DNA of 64,000 bases from Thalassovita mangrovi. Its GTDB lineage: Bacteria; Pseudomonadota; Alphaproteobacteria; Rhodobacterales; Rhodobacteraceae. The stretch is taken from the NCBI RefSeq assembly GCF_009857745.1, contig NZ_WWEN01000004.1, positions 248,001 to 312,000 on the forward strand. The letters are read 5' to 3'. Shown one piece after another: positions 47,135 to 56,814 of the stretch (the stretch's first letter is position 1; each line of letters starts with the position of its first letter). The notes beneath the pieces were generated by a model. It was given only the letters and a program-made list of their open reading frames with translations. It had not been told where the DNA came from and made no database searches. A program made the position numbers and the translations under genes.

Positions 47135-49174
47135 ATGAAATTCCGATACAAGGTCATGGCCGCGCTGTTCGTCGTTGGACTGCTGCCGGCGGCGGTTGTC
47201 ACCATCCTCGACCTGGGGCGGGTCAATGCCCTGACCGAAGACGCGGCGCGGTCCGAACTTGGATCGGTGCACGGGCTGAAGAAGGCCGCGATCGAAGAAT
47301 ATGTCCTCAACCTCAGCAAGGTGGCGCGGACCCTTGCGGCGGACCCGACGGTGATCCGCGCGGCGCGGTTTTTCGACAAGGAAGCGCAGAAGCTGCTCGT
47401 CGATGCCGAGATCGTGGTGGACGATGCCGCCTTCGACGATTTTTATGCCCAGCAGGCCGAAAACACCCCCGGCGCCGGGGCCGAGGACCGGGCGCGCTGG
47501 CAGGACCTGCCGCCGGTCGCCCGGACGCTGCAGCATCTCTATCTCTCGGGCAATCCCGAAAAGATCGGCGAAAAGCACAAGCTGGCGGATGCGGGCGACG
47601 GTAGCGGTTATTCCCGCATGCACGCGCAGATGCATCCGTTCTTCCTGCAGGTTCAGCAGGAATTCGGATTTCGCGACATCTTCCTGCTCGACCCCAAGGA
47701 GGGCCGCGTCGTCTATTCGGTGGCCAAGGATGCCGATTTCGGCACCTCGATGCTTTCCGGTCCCTACAAGGCGTCCAATCTCGCCCGGGGCGCGCGCCGG
47801 ATCATCGAGGACGAGGCGCGCGATCTGGTGATCGTCGATTTCGACCCCTACGAACCCTCGTTCAACGCCCAGACCTCCTTCATCCTGATGCCGCTGCAGG
47901 ATCGCGGGCGGCTGTGGGGCATCCTGGCCTTTCAACTGCCCGCCGACCGGCTGAACGCCATCGTGAACGCCGACATCAAGGGCTATCAGACCGGGGATTC
48001 CTTCCTGCTGGGCCGCGACGGACGGCTGCGGTCTTCGCCCGTGCGCTTCGGCGACCTGTCGATCGGGGCGGAAATTTCGGGCGATGTGTTCGAACAGGCG
48101 CTGGCGGGCGAAAGCGGCATCATCTACGGACTGAACCACCAGGGGGGCGAGGTGATCGCCGCCTATGGCCATGTCGATATTCCCAAGCTCGACTGGGTGG
48201 TCCTGTCCAGCGTCGAAACCGACGAGGCGCTGGCCGAAGGCAGGGCGATTGCCCGCAGCGCGATGACGACGCTGGGGGTGACCGGGCTGTCCTGCCTGTT
48301 GTTTGGCCTGTTGCTGAGCGCCTGGCTGCTGCGCCCGGTGCGCGCGCTGAGCCGGGCGTTTCAGGACAGCGTGGTCAAGGCGATGCGCAGCCTGCGCGAA
48401 GCCGCAGACCGGTCCAAGGATGCGGCGGAATCGATGGCGGCGGTCGCCGAACAGACCAGCGCCCAGGGCGGCGTGGTAAAGGAAAACGCCATCGCGGCGG
48501 CCTCCAACGTATCCGGGGCCGCGACCACGGTGGAGGAAATCTCGGCTTCGATCCAGGAAATCGCCTCGGGGGTGCAGCGCACCTCGGGCCTGTCCAGCGA
48601 TGCGGCGGACAAGGCGCAGACGGCGACCGCGTCGCTGCTGGAGCTGCAAAAGGCCACGGCCCGGATCAGCGACGTGGTGACCTTCATCAACGGCATTTCG
48701 GCGCAGACCGACCTTTTGGCGCTGAACGCCGCGGTTGAGGCGGCCCGCGCGGGCGAGGCCGGGCGCGGCTTCGCGGTGGTCGCCGAGGAGGTGCGCAAGC
48801 TGGCCGAGCAGACTTCGTCCTCGACCGAGGAAATCCGCCGCGAAATCGAGGCGGTGATCGGCGGGGTGGACGAGAACGTGAAGGCGATCCTCGACATTTC
48901 GGGCGCGGTGGAAACGCTGCAGGACCAGTCGTCGAAAATCTCCGCCGCCGCGCAACAGCAGGGCAAGGCCGCCGTCGCGCTGAGCAACAGCATGTCCGAC
49001 ATGTCCGAACGCGTCGAAACCGTCAGCACCAATATCACCGGGGTCGAAGCCGCGTCGTCCGAAGCGGCCCGCGCGGCGGCCGACGTGATGGCGCAGATGC
49101 AATCGGTCGACGACGCGTCGAGCCACACCGACACGGCGATTCAGGATTTCATGGGCCGGATGGATCGGCTCTGA
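47135..49174 (+). CDS. Methyl-accepting chemotaxis protein (second of a tandem pair)
   Basis: This chemoreceptor also has 679 aa and aligns with the preceding one along its whole length: both open [21 protein letters not shown] and share the tip [22 protein letters not shown]. The sensor domain is more different than the signalling part, with changes such as [19 protein letters not shown] against [17 protein letters not shown]. The pair is a tandem duplication that has probably diverged in ligand. The start follows GAGGAGG, spaced 9-10 bases. It also lacks a C-terminal CheR tether. Confidence 0.92.
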   Translation: MKFRYKVMAALFVVGLLPAAVVTILDLGRVNALTEDAARSELGSVHGLKKAAIEEYVLNLSKVARTLAADPTVIRAARFFDKEAQKLLVDAEIVVDDAAFDDFYAQQAENTPGAGAEDRARWQDLPPVARTLQHLYLSGNPEKIGEKHKLADAGDGSGYSRMHAQMHPFFLQVQQEFGFRDIFLLDPKEGRVVYSVAKDADFGTSMLSGPYKASNLARGARRIIEDEARDLVIVDFDPYEPSFNAQTSFILMPLQDRGRLWGILAFQLPADRLNAIVNADIKGYQTGDSFLLGRDGRLRSSPVRFGDLSIGAEISGDVFEQALAGESGIIYGLNHQGGEVIAAYGHVDIPKLDWVVLSSVETDEALAEGRAIARSAMTTLGVTGLSCLLFGLLLSAWLLRPVRALSRAFQDSVVKAMRSLREAADRSKDAAESMAAVAEQTSAQGGVVKENAIAAASNVSGAATTVEEISASIQEIASGVQRTSGLSSDAADKAQTATASLLELQKATARISDVVTFINGISAQTDLLALNAAVEAARAGEAGRGFAVVAEEVRKLAEQTSSSTEEIRREIEAVIGGVDENVKAILDISGAVETLQDQSSKISAAAQQQGKAAVALSNSMSDMSERVETVSTNITGVEAASSEAARAAADVMAQMQSVDDASSHTDTAIQDFMGRMDRL

Positions 49175-49324
49175 TCCGGCGGGTGTAGCCCGGGTGTCAC
49201 AGCCCGGGGGCTGCCGCTCAGAAGCTGCTGCTTTTTCCCGGGCACTCGGCTAAGCTGCGCCAAACAGGGGACGGCAGGCAAATCCGCGACAAGGGAAATC
49301 TGCCCGGCATTAAGTGAGCAGATC

Positions 49325-51298
49325 ATGAATTTATCGATGTCGATCCGGCCTTATCTGGTCGCGTTCGGGCTGGCCCTCGGGACCGGGGCGGCGCCCTTTG
49401 CGGTGGCCATGCTGGATGCGGGCCCGGCGTGGGCGCAGGAACAGGTGTCGCTGAACCTGCGCGATGCCGATATCCGCAGCTTCATCGAAATCGTGTCCGA
49501 AGCGACCGGACGGCGCTTCGTGCTGGACCCCGAAGTGCGCGGCACCGTCACCGTTCTGGCGCCCGATGAAATGAGCCCGGGTGATCTGTACGAGGTGTTC
49601 CTCAGCGTGCTGGAACTGAACGGGCTGACGCTTGTCGAAGGGGCGGGCGCCGACCGGATCGTGGCGATGCGCAACGCGCGCGGGCTGGCCTCGGGCGCGG
49701 ATGTCGCGGGCAGCCAGGGCACCTTCGAAACCCGGGTGATCGAGGTCGAGAATGTGCCGCTGCAGGAAGTGGTCGAAGTGGTCCGGCCGCTGTTGCCCGC
49801 CGACGCGATCCTGACCGCCGTGCCGGGATCCCGGATGCTGATCCTGTCCGACCGGGGGCAGAATTTCCGCCGGATCGAGGCGCTGATCCGCCGGCTGGAC
49901 CAGCCGCGCGACGAACCGATCCAGATGATCCGGCTGCGCAACGCCAACGCCGCCGAAGTGGCACAGGTGATCCAGGCGATGGAAATCCTGCCGCAGGGCG
50001 CGGCGCTGTCGGTCGACCGCCGTTCCAACGCGCTGGTGGTGTCGGGCCCGGCCGATCTGCGCGAGAAGATCAAGGTTCTGGCGGCGCGGCTGGACACCCA
50101 GCAGAACAACGTCACCAGCCATGCGGTGGGGCTGAACTACGCCGATGCCACAGCGCTGGCCGACGTGGTGCTGCGCGCCATCGCCAACGAACAGCAGGGC
50201 CCGAACGAAGCGCCGGTGCGCATCGTGCCGGAACCGCAGACCAACACGCTGCTGATCACCGCGCCGCAGGACCGGATCGACGATATCGTCGGCATGATCC
50301 ATTACCTCGACCGCCGTCCGCGTCAGGTCCTGGTCGAGGCGGTGATCTTCGAGATGTCGGTCGACGGTTTCGCCGATCTGGCGGCGCAATGGGCCGGTAT
50401 CCTGAACAACGCCGTGGTGGGCGGGGTGCAGTTCAGCCTCGAAGGGCGGCCCAGCCTGACCAACCTGGTGGCCTCGGTCCTCAACGGCACGACGATCGAT
50501 GCCGGGACGGGGGGCATGATCGCCGGGGTGCCGAGCCAGGGCGACCGCGGCGTCGCCGGGTTCTTGTCCGCGGTTGCCTCGAAAACCTCGACCCGGCTGC
50601 TGTCGACGCCCTCGATCATGACGCTGAACAACAAGGAAGCCGAAATCGTCGTGGCGCAGAACGTGCCCTTCGTCACCGGGTCCTATTCCACCGTCAGCGA
50701 CAGCGCAGTGGAAAATCCGTTCCAGACCATCGAGAGGCAGGATGTCGGCCTGACCCTGAACGTCACGCCGCAGATCAATGCCGACCGCACCGTGCGGATG
50801 GATATCAAGCAGGAAGTGTCGAACCTGACCTCGGCCCAGGCGTCCTCGGGCGGCGAGATTACCTCGAAACGGTCGCTGTCGACTTCCGTTTTGGTGCAGG
50901 ACGGCAATGTGATCCTGCTCGGCGGTTTGTTGGAAAACGGATCGGGATCGGTGACCCAGCGGGTGCCGGGGATTTCCAAGCTGCCGCTGATCGGCGGGCT
51001 GTTTCGCGGCAAGAACGCCAGCAAGAACCAGCGGGTCCTGCTGGTGCTGCTGCGTCCGCAGGTGGTCAATTCCGAGGCCGAGGCGAAACAGCTGACCCGC
51101 AAGATCACCCGCGAGGCGCGCAAGGCAAGCCTTGCCATCGCCCCGCTGGATGACGGAAGCTATCCGCAATCGCCCTCGGCGGCGCTGCCGTTTGACGGCG
51201 TCGATCTGAACCAACCGTTTGATGCCGGATTTGTTGATGATGTCGCGCAACGCCGAAACTTCCCGCCGCTTCCCAGCCGGATCGAATTCGCCAACTAG
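49325..51298 (+). CDS. gspD: Type II secretion secretin GspD
   Basis: This 657-aa outer-membrane channel has a signal peptide ending near residue 38 (GPAWAQE). The N0 domain (NLRDADIRSFIEIVSEATGRRF, 43-) is followed by the N1-N3 repeats (VEVVRPLLPADA, IRLRNANAAEVAQVI, VGLNYADATALADVVL). The secretin domain has VEAVIFEMSVDGFADLAAQW near 335 and VPGISKLPLIGGLFRGKN near 548. It forms the pore of the T2SS. Its 3' end overlaps the gspE start by about 60 bases. No pilotin (GspS) gene is recognised, but a small lipoprotein is encoded at 54526. Confidence 0.95.
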   Translation: MNLSMSIRPYLVAFGLALGTGAAPFAVAMLDAGPAWAQEQVSLNLRDADIRSFIEIVSEATGRRFVLDPEVRGTVTVLAPDEMSPGDLYEVFLSVLELNGLTLVEGAGADRIVAMRNARGLASGADVAGSQGTFETRVIEVENVPLQEVVEVVRPLLPADAILTAVPGSRMLILSDRGQNFRRIEALIRRLDQPRDEPIQMIRLRNANAAEVAQVIQAMEILPQGAALSVDRRSNALVVSGPADLREKIKVLAARLDTQQNNVTSHAVGLNYADATALADVVLRAIANEQQGPNEAPVRIVPEPQTNTLLITAPQDRIDDIVGMIHYLDRRPRQVLVEAVIFEMSVDGFADLAAQWAGILNNAVVGGVQFSLEGRPSLTNLVASVLNGTTIDAGTGGMIAGVPSQGDRGVAGFLSAVASKTSTRLLSTPSIMTLNNKEAEIVVAQNVPFVTGSYSTVSDSAVENPFQTIERQDVGLTLNVTPQINADRTVRMDIKQEVSNLTSAQASSGGEITSKRSLSTSVLVQDGNVILLGGLLENGSGSVTQRVPGISKLPLIGGLFRGKNASKNQRVLLVLLRPQVVNSEAEAKQLTRKITREARKASLAIAPLDDGSYPQSPSAALPFDGVDLNQPFDAGFVDDVAQRRNFPPLPSRIEFAN

Positions 51299-52745
51299 GC
51301 TGCCCTTCGCCTTTGCCCGCGACCAGCAGGTTCTGCTGGACGGGGCGCGGGTGATCGCCGGGCCTGCAGTGACCCAGATGGGCCTGCGCGAGGCGCAGCG
51401 GCGGCTGGGGCTGCGGGCGGGTGTCGATCTGACCGAAACCGATCAGGCCGGGTTCGAAGCCGCCTTGGCGCGGGTCTATAACGACGGCGCGGACAGCGGG
51501 CAGGGGGCCGATCCCGAACTCCTGTTCGATCTCGAAGACATGAGCGCGAATGCCCGCCAGCGCGACCTGCTGGACGATCCCAGCGACGCGCCGGTGATCC
51601 AGCTGGTCAACCGGTTGCTGAAACGCGCGGTGCTGAGCGGTGCCTCGGACCTGCATGTGGAACCGCATGAAAACGGGCTCAGGGTGCGGATGCGGGTCGA
51701 TGGGCTGTTGCAGGAAGTGATGGATCGCGCCGACGTGCCGGTGAAGCGGATCGTGTCGCGGCTGAAGGTGATGGCCGGGCTGGACATTGCCGAAACCCGG
51801 CTGCCGCAGGACGGGCGCATCGCGCTGTCGCTGGGCGGGCGGATGATCGACACGCGGGTGTCGTCGCTTCCGGGCCATTACGGCGAACGGATCGTTTTGA
51901 GGATCCTCGACCGCGCCGCCGGGCTGATGCCGCTGGCCGATCTGGGGCTGAGCAGCGATCAGCAGGCGCTGCTGCGCCGGTTGTCGTCGCTGCCCAACGG
52001 CATCATCCTGGCCACCGGGCCGACCGGCGCGGGCAAGACCACCACGCTTTATTCGCTGCTGCAGCTGGCCGACCGGGCCGAGCGCAACATCGTCACCGTC
52101 GAGGATCCGATCGAATACGATCTGCCCGGCATTTCGCAAAGCCAGATCAACGCCGATATCGGCATGACCTTCGCCGCCGGGCTGCGCGCCACGCTGCGGC
52201 AGGACCCCGACGTGATCCTGGTGGGTGAAATCCGCGATCCCGAAACGGCGAGCACCGCCGCGCAGGCCGCCCTGACCGGGCACCTGGTGTTTTCCTCGCT
52301 CCACGCTAACAGTTCCATCGGCGCCATCGTGCGGCTGCGCGATCTCGGCCTCGACGATTTCCTGATCGCCGCCACCCTGCGCGGGGTGATCGCGCAGCGG
52401 CTCCTGCGCAAGCTTTGCCCCGATTGCCGCCGGTCGCATACCCCCACGGATGACGAAGCCCAACTGTTCCGCCGTCACGGCCTCAACGTGCCCGAGGTCC
52501 TGTATGAACCCACCGGCTGCGACGCCTGCGGCGGGTCGGGCCATGCCGGGCGGATGGGGATTTTCGAAATGGTCGAACTGGGCGAAACCCTGCGCGGCGC
52601 CATCGACCGCGGCGCCAGCGAGACCGAGATGAAGGCGCTGGCGCTTGGCACAGGCGAAACGCTGGTCGGGCAGGGATTGGCGGCGGCGGCGGCCGGGCAG
52701 GTCAGCCTGACCGAAACCCTGCGCGTGGTGGGGGACGTGGCGTGA
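51240..52745 (+). CDS. gspE: Type II secretion ATPase GspE
   Basis: This 501-aa cytoplasmic hexameric ATPase has the N1E-like start, Walker A GPTGAGKTT near residue 260, the Asp box VTVEDPIEY near 286, Walker B VILVGEIRDPETA near 322 and the His box GHLVFSSLHANS near 345. A four-Cys zinc site is formed by CPDC near 394 and CDACGGSG near 425. The start is uncertain: ATG at 51240 or 51237 lies within the gspD end and has no clear ribosome site, so translation may depend on gspD. Confidence 0.93.
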   Translation: MSRNAETSRRFPAGSNSPTRLPFAFARDQQVLLDGARVIAGPAVTQMGLREAQRRLGLRAGVDLTETDQAGFEAALARVYNDGADSGQGADPELLFDLEDMSANARQRDLLDDPSDAPVIQLVNRLLKRAVLSGASDLHVEPHENGLRVRMRVDGLLQEVMDRADVPVKRIVSRLKVMAGLDIAETRLPQDGRIALSLGGRMIDTRVSSLPGHYGERIVLRILDRAAGLMPLADLGLSSDQQALLRRLSSLPNGIILATGPTGAGKTTTLYSLLQLADRAERNIVTVEDPIEYDLPGISQSQINADIGMTFAAGLRATLRQDPDVILVGEIRDPETASTAAQAALTGHLVFSSLHANSSIGAIVRLRDLGLDDFLIAATLRGVIAQRLLRKLCPDCRRSHTPTDDEAQLFRRHGLNVPEVLYEPTGCDACGGSGHAGRMGIFEMVELGETLRGAIDRGASETEMKALALGTGETLVGQGLAAAAAGQVSLTETLRVVGDVA

Positions 52746-53953
52746 AGGCCTATGCCTACACCGCCTATACCAGCGCCGGGCGGCGCAAGACCGGCACCGT
52801 GGTGGCCGAAACCGAGGCCGACGCGGCGGCGCAGCTGGCCCGGCAGGAACTGTTCGTGGCCGAGGTCACGACGGCGCGCGACCGCGCGGCGGGGGCGTTT
52901 CGGGGCGGGTTCCGGGCGCGGCTGAATACCGATCTGCAGGCGGTGTTCACCCGCCAGATGGCGGTGATGCTGGCCGCCGAACTGCCCGCCGAGGCGGCGC
53001 TGGAGGCGGTCCGTTCCGGCGGTCACCCGGCGCTCGACGCGGTGGCGGCGCAGGCGCGGGCATCGCTGATGGACGGCGCGGCCCTGTCCGAGGCGCTGGC
53101 GGCGACCGGCGCGGGCTTCCCGCCCTATTACCTGGCCGCCCTTCGCGCGGCCGAGGGCGCGGGCGATCTGGCGGGGGTGTTCAATGAACTGGCCGATCAC
53201 CTGGAACAGCTCGGTACCGACAAGGCGCAGATTTCCACCGCGCTGATCTATCCCGCCTTCGTGGCGGCGGTGTCGCTGCTGGTCTGCGGCATCCTGATGA
53301 CCACCGTGGCGCCGGAAATCGTGGCGATGTTCGATCTGTCGGACCGCCCGCTGCCGCCGCTGACCGTCGCCGTTCTGGCGGTGTCCGACTGGGTGCAGGC
53401 GAATTGGGAGTTGCTGGCGGTGGCCTTTGTGGCGCTGATCGGGCTGGGGCTGGCGACGCCCCGGGTGCGGAGCTTGCGCAACCTGCGCGACCGTATCGTT
53501 TTGCGCCTGCCGGTGCTGGGGCGGCTGAAGCGGCTGGCCGAGGCGGTGCAGTACATGCGCACGCTGGCGCTGGTGCTGGGCGGGCGCCACGCGGTGCTGA
53601 GCGCCGCCGACAGCGCCCGCGAGGTGCTGACGGTGGAACGGTTCCGCGATGAGGCCGAACAGGTCGCCACCGGCGTGCGCCAGGGCGAAACCCTGTCGGC
53701 GGCGCTGGCGCGGCTGAGCTTCCTGCCGCCCGTCGCGCGGCAGCTGATCCATGCCGGCGAAACCTCGGTCCGGCTAGCGCGGATGACCGAACGGGCGGCG
53801 ACGCTGGTCGAACACCGGCTGGTCACCGAACGCAAACGCATCGCCGCGCTGCTGGAACCGCTGTTGATGATGGTGGTGGGGGCGATGGTGCTGGTGATCG
53901 TGCTGGCGGTACTGCAGCCGATCTTCGACCTGCAGGCGGTGGTCGCGGGTTAG
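52742..53953 (+). CDS. gspF: Type II secretion inner-membrane platform protein GspF
   Basis: This 403-aa protein has two GspF domains, the first at about 65-185 and the second at about 265-385 (YMRTLALVLGGRHAVLSAAD). Three membrane segments sit near 172-195, 220-240 and 375-398. The start is GTG in a GTGA overlap with the gspE stop. It anchors the pseudopilus assembly platform and links to GspE and GspL. Confidence 0.94.
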   Translation: MKAYAYTAYTSAGRRKTGTVVAETEADAAAQLARQELFVAEVTTARDRAAGAFRGGFRARLNTDLQAVFTRQMAVMLAAELPAEAALEAVRSGGHPALDAVAAQARASLMDGAALSEALAATGAGFPPYYLAALRAAEGAGDLAGVFNELADHLEQLGTDKAQISTALIYPAFVAAVSLLVCGILMTTVAPEIVAMFDLSDRPLPPLTVAVLAVSDWVQANWELLAVAFVALIGLGLATPRVRSLRNLRDRIVLRLPVLGRLKRLAEAVQYMRTLALVLGGRHAVLSAADSAREVLTVERFRDEAEQVATGVRQGETLSAALARLSFLPPVARQLIHAGETSVRLARMTERAATLVEHRLVTERKRIAALLEPLLMMVVGAMVLVIVLAVLQPIFDLQAVVAG

Positions 53954-53954
53954 G

Positions 53955-54428
53955 TTATTCCGGGAACGCCAGAAGTTCCGCCGCGTCGCCGTCGCGCGAC
54001 AGCCAGATCCCGGTCTCGTCGATCTTCGCCACCACGATGCCGCCATCCAGCGCCTCGCCCTTCCGCAGCAGGCGTTCGCCGGTGGGATGGGACAGCACCG
54101 CCCAGGTCTCAGCGCCCGCCCGCACCACACCCTTGAGCGTGTAGCCGAGGCTGCTCAGCGGCGGCTTTGGCTGTTTCGGCGGTTGCGGTTCTGCTGCGGC
54201 CTGTTTCGGCTGTTGCACCGGGGCGGGCGGCTGCGGTTCGCCGAAGACCGGCGGCCAGTGCCGCAGGGCGCGCGGCGGCGCGGGCGGCGCGGCGGAATCT
54301 GTCCCGGCCCGCATCGCGGCGGGCTGCGCATCGGCCGCAGGCGCATTGACCTCCTGCCACAGCGTCTGACCGGCGAAACCGGCGGCGGCGAGGGTCAAAA
54401 GCGTGCACAAGGCAGCGATCAGGCGCAT
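53955..54428 (-). CDS. gspC: Short GspC-like T2SS inner-membrane protein
   Basis: This 157-aa protein has one N-terminal helix (MRLIAALCTLLTLAAAGFAG) and a long Pro/Ala/Gln linker (about 30-95). A small homology-region-type domain is near 95-157 (LGYTLKGVVRAGAETWAVLSHPTGERLLRKGEAL). That is the GspC HR domain, which binds the secretin N0 domain; the usual C-terminal PDZ domain is absent. It is on the opposite strand to gspDEF and ends 1 base after the gspF stop. A TTG at 54446 is an alternative start. Confidence 0.75.
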   Translation of the reverse strand: MRLIAALCTLLTLAAAGFAGQTLWQEVNAPAADAQPAAMRAGTDSAAPPAPPRALRHWPPVFGEPQPPAPVQQPKQAAAEPQPPKQPKPPLSSLGYTLKGVVRAGAETWAVLSHPTGERLLRKGEALDGGIVVAKIDETGIWLSRDGDAAELLAFPE

Positions 54429-54489
54429 GGGATCGTCCGGCGTCAAAGGGTCCGCGTCGCTGATGGACGCATTGGTTGAAACATGCTAG

Positions 54490-54502
54490 GCTTTTTAAAA
54501 GC
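54490..54502. promoter_or_regulatory. Palindrome GCTTTT-T-AAAAGC in the gspC/lipoprotein divergent promoter
   Basis: This 13-base perfect dyad lies in the 97-base divergent gap, 23 bases ahead of the lipoprotein start. It could be an operator or part of overlapping -10 regions. There is no further support. Confidence 0.35.
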
Positions 54503-54525
54503 AATAACACAATAACGAGCAGGCG

Positions 54526-55038
54526 ATGCAGGTAAATTCCATTCTCAAGGCTGGTCTTGCCGGGACTGTGTTTCTGGTGCTGGGTAGCTGTTCGGACGAT
54601 TTCGCCGGGCAGGGCGGTTTCTCCGCCCGCTACGCGGTGGCGCGCGACGCGCTGGAAAACGGCGATTACAAGCGCGCCAAGCGCAGCTATGCGCAGCTGA
54701 TGCCCGATGCCGGGCCGCTGCGTCCGCGCCTGCAACTGGAATTCGCCCATAGCGAATTGCGCGACGGCAACTATTCCGAGGCCGCGAAACTGGCGGGCAG
54801 CCTGGCCGCGGTGCAGAAGGGCAGCGCGCGCAGCGCCGCCTTGGCGGTTCAGGGCACCGCGCAGCACGAATTGGGGCTGCAATTGCTGGCCGATGGCGAA
54901 ACCGAGTCGGGCAAGCAGATGCTGATCGCGGCGCAAGCGGCGCTGGCCGAGGTGCTGCAGAACGATCCGCAACTCGATCCGCTGGGATCGATGGCGGGCC
55001 GCAAGGCCGGGATCGAAGCGCGGCTGTCGCGGCTGTAA
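54526..55038 (+). CDS. TPR-like lipoprotein encoded inside the T2SS cluster
   Basis: This 170-aa lipoprotein has a signal and lipobox LVLGSC (lipidated Cys at about 22), then helical TPR-like repeats (AVARDALENGDYKRAKRSYAQL near 37, AHSELRDGNYSEAAKLAGSL near 74, LQLLADGETESGKQMLIAAQ near 122). Asp at +2 after the Cys would favour inner-membrane retention by E. coli rules. It is placed between gspC and gspM. It may help assemble the secretin, as pilotins or TPR lipoproteins such as PilF do. That role is inferred only from position and fold. Confidence 0.75.
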   Translation: MQVNSILKAGLAGTVFLVLGSCSDDFAGQGGFSARYAVARDALENGDYKRAKRSYAQLMPDAGPLRPRLQLEFAHSELRDGNYSEAAKLAGSLAAVQKGSARSAALAVQGTAQHELGLQLLADGETESGKQMLIAAQAALAEVLQNDPQLDPLGSMAGRKAGIEARLSRL

Positions 55039-55086
55039 GGATTTCTTGACAGAACGGCGGCCTGCGGCCTTGTTCCGGGCCGGGGC

Positions 55087-55581
55087 TCACCCCCGTCGCG
55101 GTTTCAGCACCAGACGGGCCGACACCTTGCCCGGCGCCTCGACCGCTTCGAAGCGGAAGCTTTCGATGTCATAGCCCCAGCCGGGATGCGCCGCCGACAT
55201 CCAGTTGGCCAGCCGGATGAAATCCACCTCGTCGAAGCGCAGCTCCACCACGCCGCCCGCCTGCGCGCCCAGCTCGGTCACCGCGCGGCGCAGCTTGGCC
55301 GCGATCAGCCCCTGTTCGATGCCGCTCGACCCGATCGGCGTGGCCGGGGCAACGGCGGGGGCGGCGGCATATTGGGCCTGTTCGGCCACCCGGTCCTGCA
55401 CCCAGACCTGCAGCGCCTGCGCCTCGGCCAGCTCGCGCTGCGCCGCTGCGCGGCTTTCACCAAGCGGCAACAGCAGCCCCAGCACCACCGCCAGGGGCAG
55501 CACGACCAGCACCGCCACGGCCAGCAGCCCACGTTCGCGCGGGCTGAGCCGCAGCAGCAGATCGATCAGGCGGGCGTTCAT
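55087..55581 (-). CDS. gspM: Type II secretion protein GspM
   Basis: This 164-aa bitopic inner-membrane protein has the N-terminal LLLRLSPRERGLLAVAVLVVLPLAVVLGLLLPL pattern (helix at about 19-40). An alpha-helical stretch and a ferredoxin-like C-terminal domain follow (VVELRFDEVDFIRLANWMSAA). It partners with GspL and overlaps the gspL stop by 4 bases. It is the last gene of the minus-strand gspGHIJKLM run. Confidence 0.88.
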   Translation of the reverse strand: MNARLIDLLLRLSPRERGLLAVAVLVVLPLAVVLGLLLPLGESRAAAQRELAEAQALQVWVQDRVAEQAQYAAAPAVAPATPIGSSGIEQGLIAAKLRRAVTELGAQAGGVVELRFDEVDFIRLANWMSAAHPGWGYDIESFRFEAVEAPGKVSARLVLKPRRG

Positions 55582-56762
55582 CGCGGCACCTCCGAAGCAA
55601 TGCGGATTTCGGTGCGCACGCCGGTCTCGGCCTCGCCCACCCGCGATTCAACCAGGGTGGCGGCCAGCCCTTCGGCGACCAACGCGGCAGTGACGGTTTC
55701 GGCGGCGGCGAAATCGGGCAGGCGCAGGATCAGGGTCAGCCCGTCGCCTTCGGTGAAACGGATGCTGTCGGTCCGCGCGCCTTCACGGTCCAGCACGGCG
55801 GCGGCGCGAATGGTCAGGTCGAGCGGATCGGTGCGCCCGCCGCCCGCATTGGCCGCTGCGCGGGCCTGCGACAGGGCGCGGCTGACCTGCAGCCGGATGT
55901 CGAGGATCGGGCCGGTTTCGACGAAATTCTGCCGGACCAGCGCTTCGGTCTGGGCCGCGACATCTCGAGTCTGGCTGTCCAGCCTCTCGATCGCCACCCA
56001 TTGCGCCGTAGCCCAAAGCGCTGCGGCCACCGCCCCGGCCAGCAGAGGCCAGCGCCACGGCAGCACCTGCCGCGCCAACTGCGCCCGCGCCGCCATCGGA
56101 TCGTTGCGCAGGTCGCAGGACAATTCGTCATGGGCCAGCAGCCGGGGCAGGGGCAGGCCCTTTTGCGTCAGCTCCTCAACCGATCCCAGCAGCGGCACGT
56201 CCTGCGCCTCGGCCAGCGCCACCAACTCCGGCAGGGGATCGCCCATGTTCAGGATGGCGCGGGGTTTGCCCGCCGCCAGCGCCCGTTGCAGCAGCATCAG
56301 GGCGATTTCGGGCGCGGCGCTGAACCCGTCTTCGGGGCCGAGCCGGGCCAGGATCACCGGCGCGCCGCCGATTTCGTCGCGCTGCACGGTCCAGATGCCC
56401 TCCGCGGCGGGCAGCGACAGGTAATCGGGCAGCACCGCCCGGCAGGACAGCTCGCGCCACTGCGCCAGCTGATCGGGATCGAAGACCAGAACCCGGCACC
56501 AGCTATCGCGATCCGTGCCGGGCACGAAGGGGCGCATGCCGATACTGCCGTCGCCCAGCCCGATCCGGTCGGCCAGTTGCCGCCGCGCCACCTGTTCGCG
56601 CGCCTGTCCGCGCAGCCCCTTGGGCAGGTCGAGCCCGTAAAGCGGCGTTTCCACCCCCGGCACCAGCGCGATCTGCCGCGCCGTCGGCACGCCCGCGCCA
56701 AGCCGGACAAAATCGGCCTTGGGGTCGGATTTTTGCACTGTGGCTGTCACTTGCGGGTCCAT
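55578..56762 (-). CDS. gspL: Type II secretion protein GspL
   Basis: This protein of about 394 aa has a cytoplasmic actin-like domain (about 1-245), one membrane segment near 250-270 (VLPWRWPLLAGAVAAALWATAQW) and a periplasmic ferredoxin-like domain near 315-394. It links GspE to the pseudopilus platform. ATG at 56762 is chosen; the open frame continues to a TTG at 56810 just after the gspK end. No clear ribosome site is seen. Confidence 0.85.
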   Translation of the reverse strand: MDPQVTATVQKSDPKADFVRLGAGVPTARQIALVPGVETPLYGLDLPKGLRGQAREQVARRQLADRIGLGDGSIGMRPFVPGTDRDSWCRVLVFDPDQLAQWRELSCRAVLPDYLSLPAAEGIWTVQRDEIGGAPVILARLGPEDGFSAAPEIALMLLQRALAAGKPRAILNMGDPLPELVALAEAQDVPLLGSVEELTQKGLPLPRLLAHDELSCDLRNDPMAARAQLARQVLPWRWPLLAGAVAAALWATAQWVAIERLDSQTRDVAAQTEALVRQNFVETGPILDIRLQVSRALSQARAAANAGGGRTDPLDLTIRAAAVLDREGARTDSIRFTEGDGLTLILRLPDFAAAETVTAALVAEGLAATLVESRVGEAETGVRTEIRIASEVPR

Positions 56763-56814
56763 TCGCGTCTGTGTTCGGGGCAGGATGGCGGCAGATGCGG
56801 GCACTTGCAATAGA

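Noticed and set aside
49175-49324. Terminator built from the two CCCGGG blocks after the second chemoreceptor
   Set aside because: The hairpin is short and can fold several ways, with no T-run directly after it.
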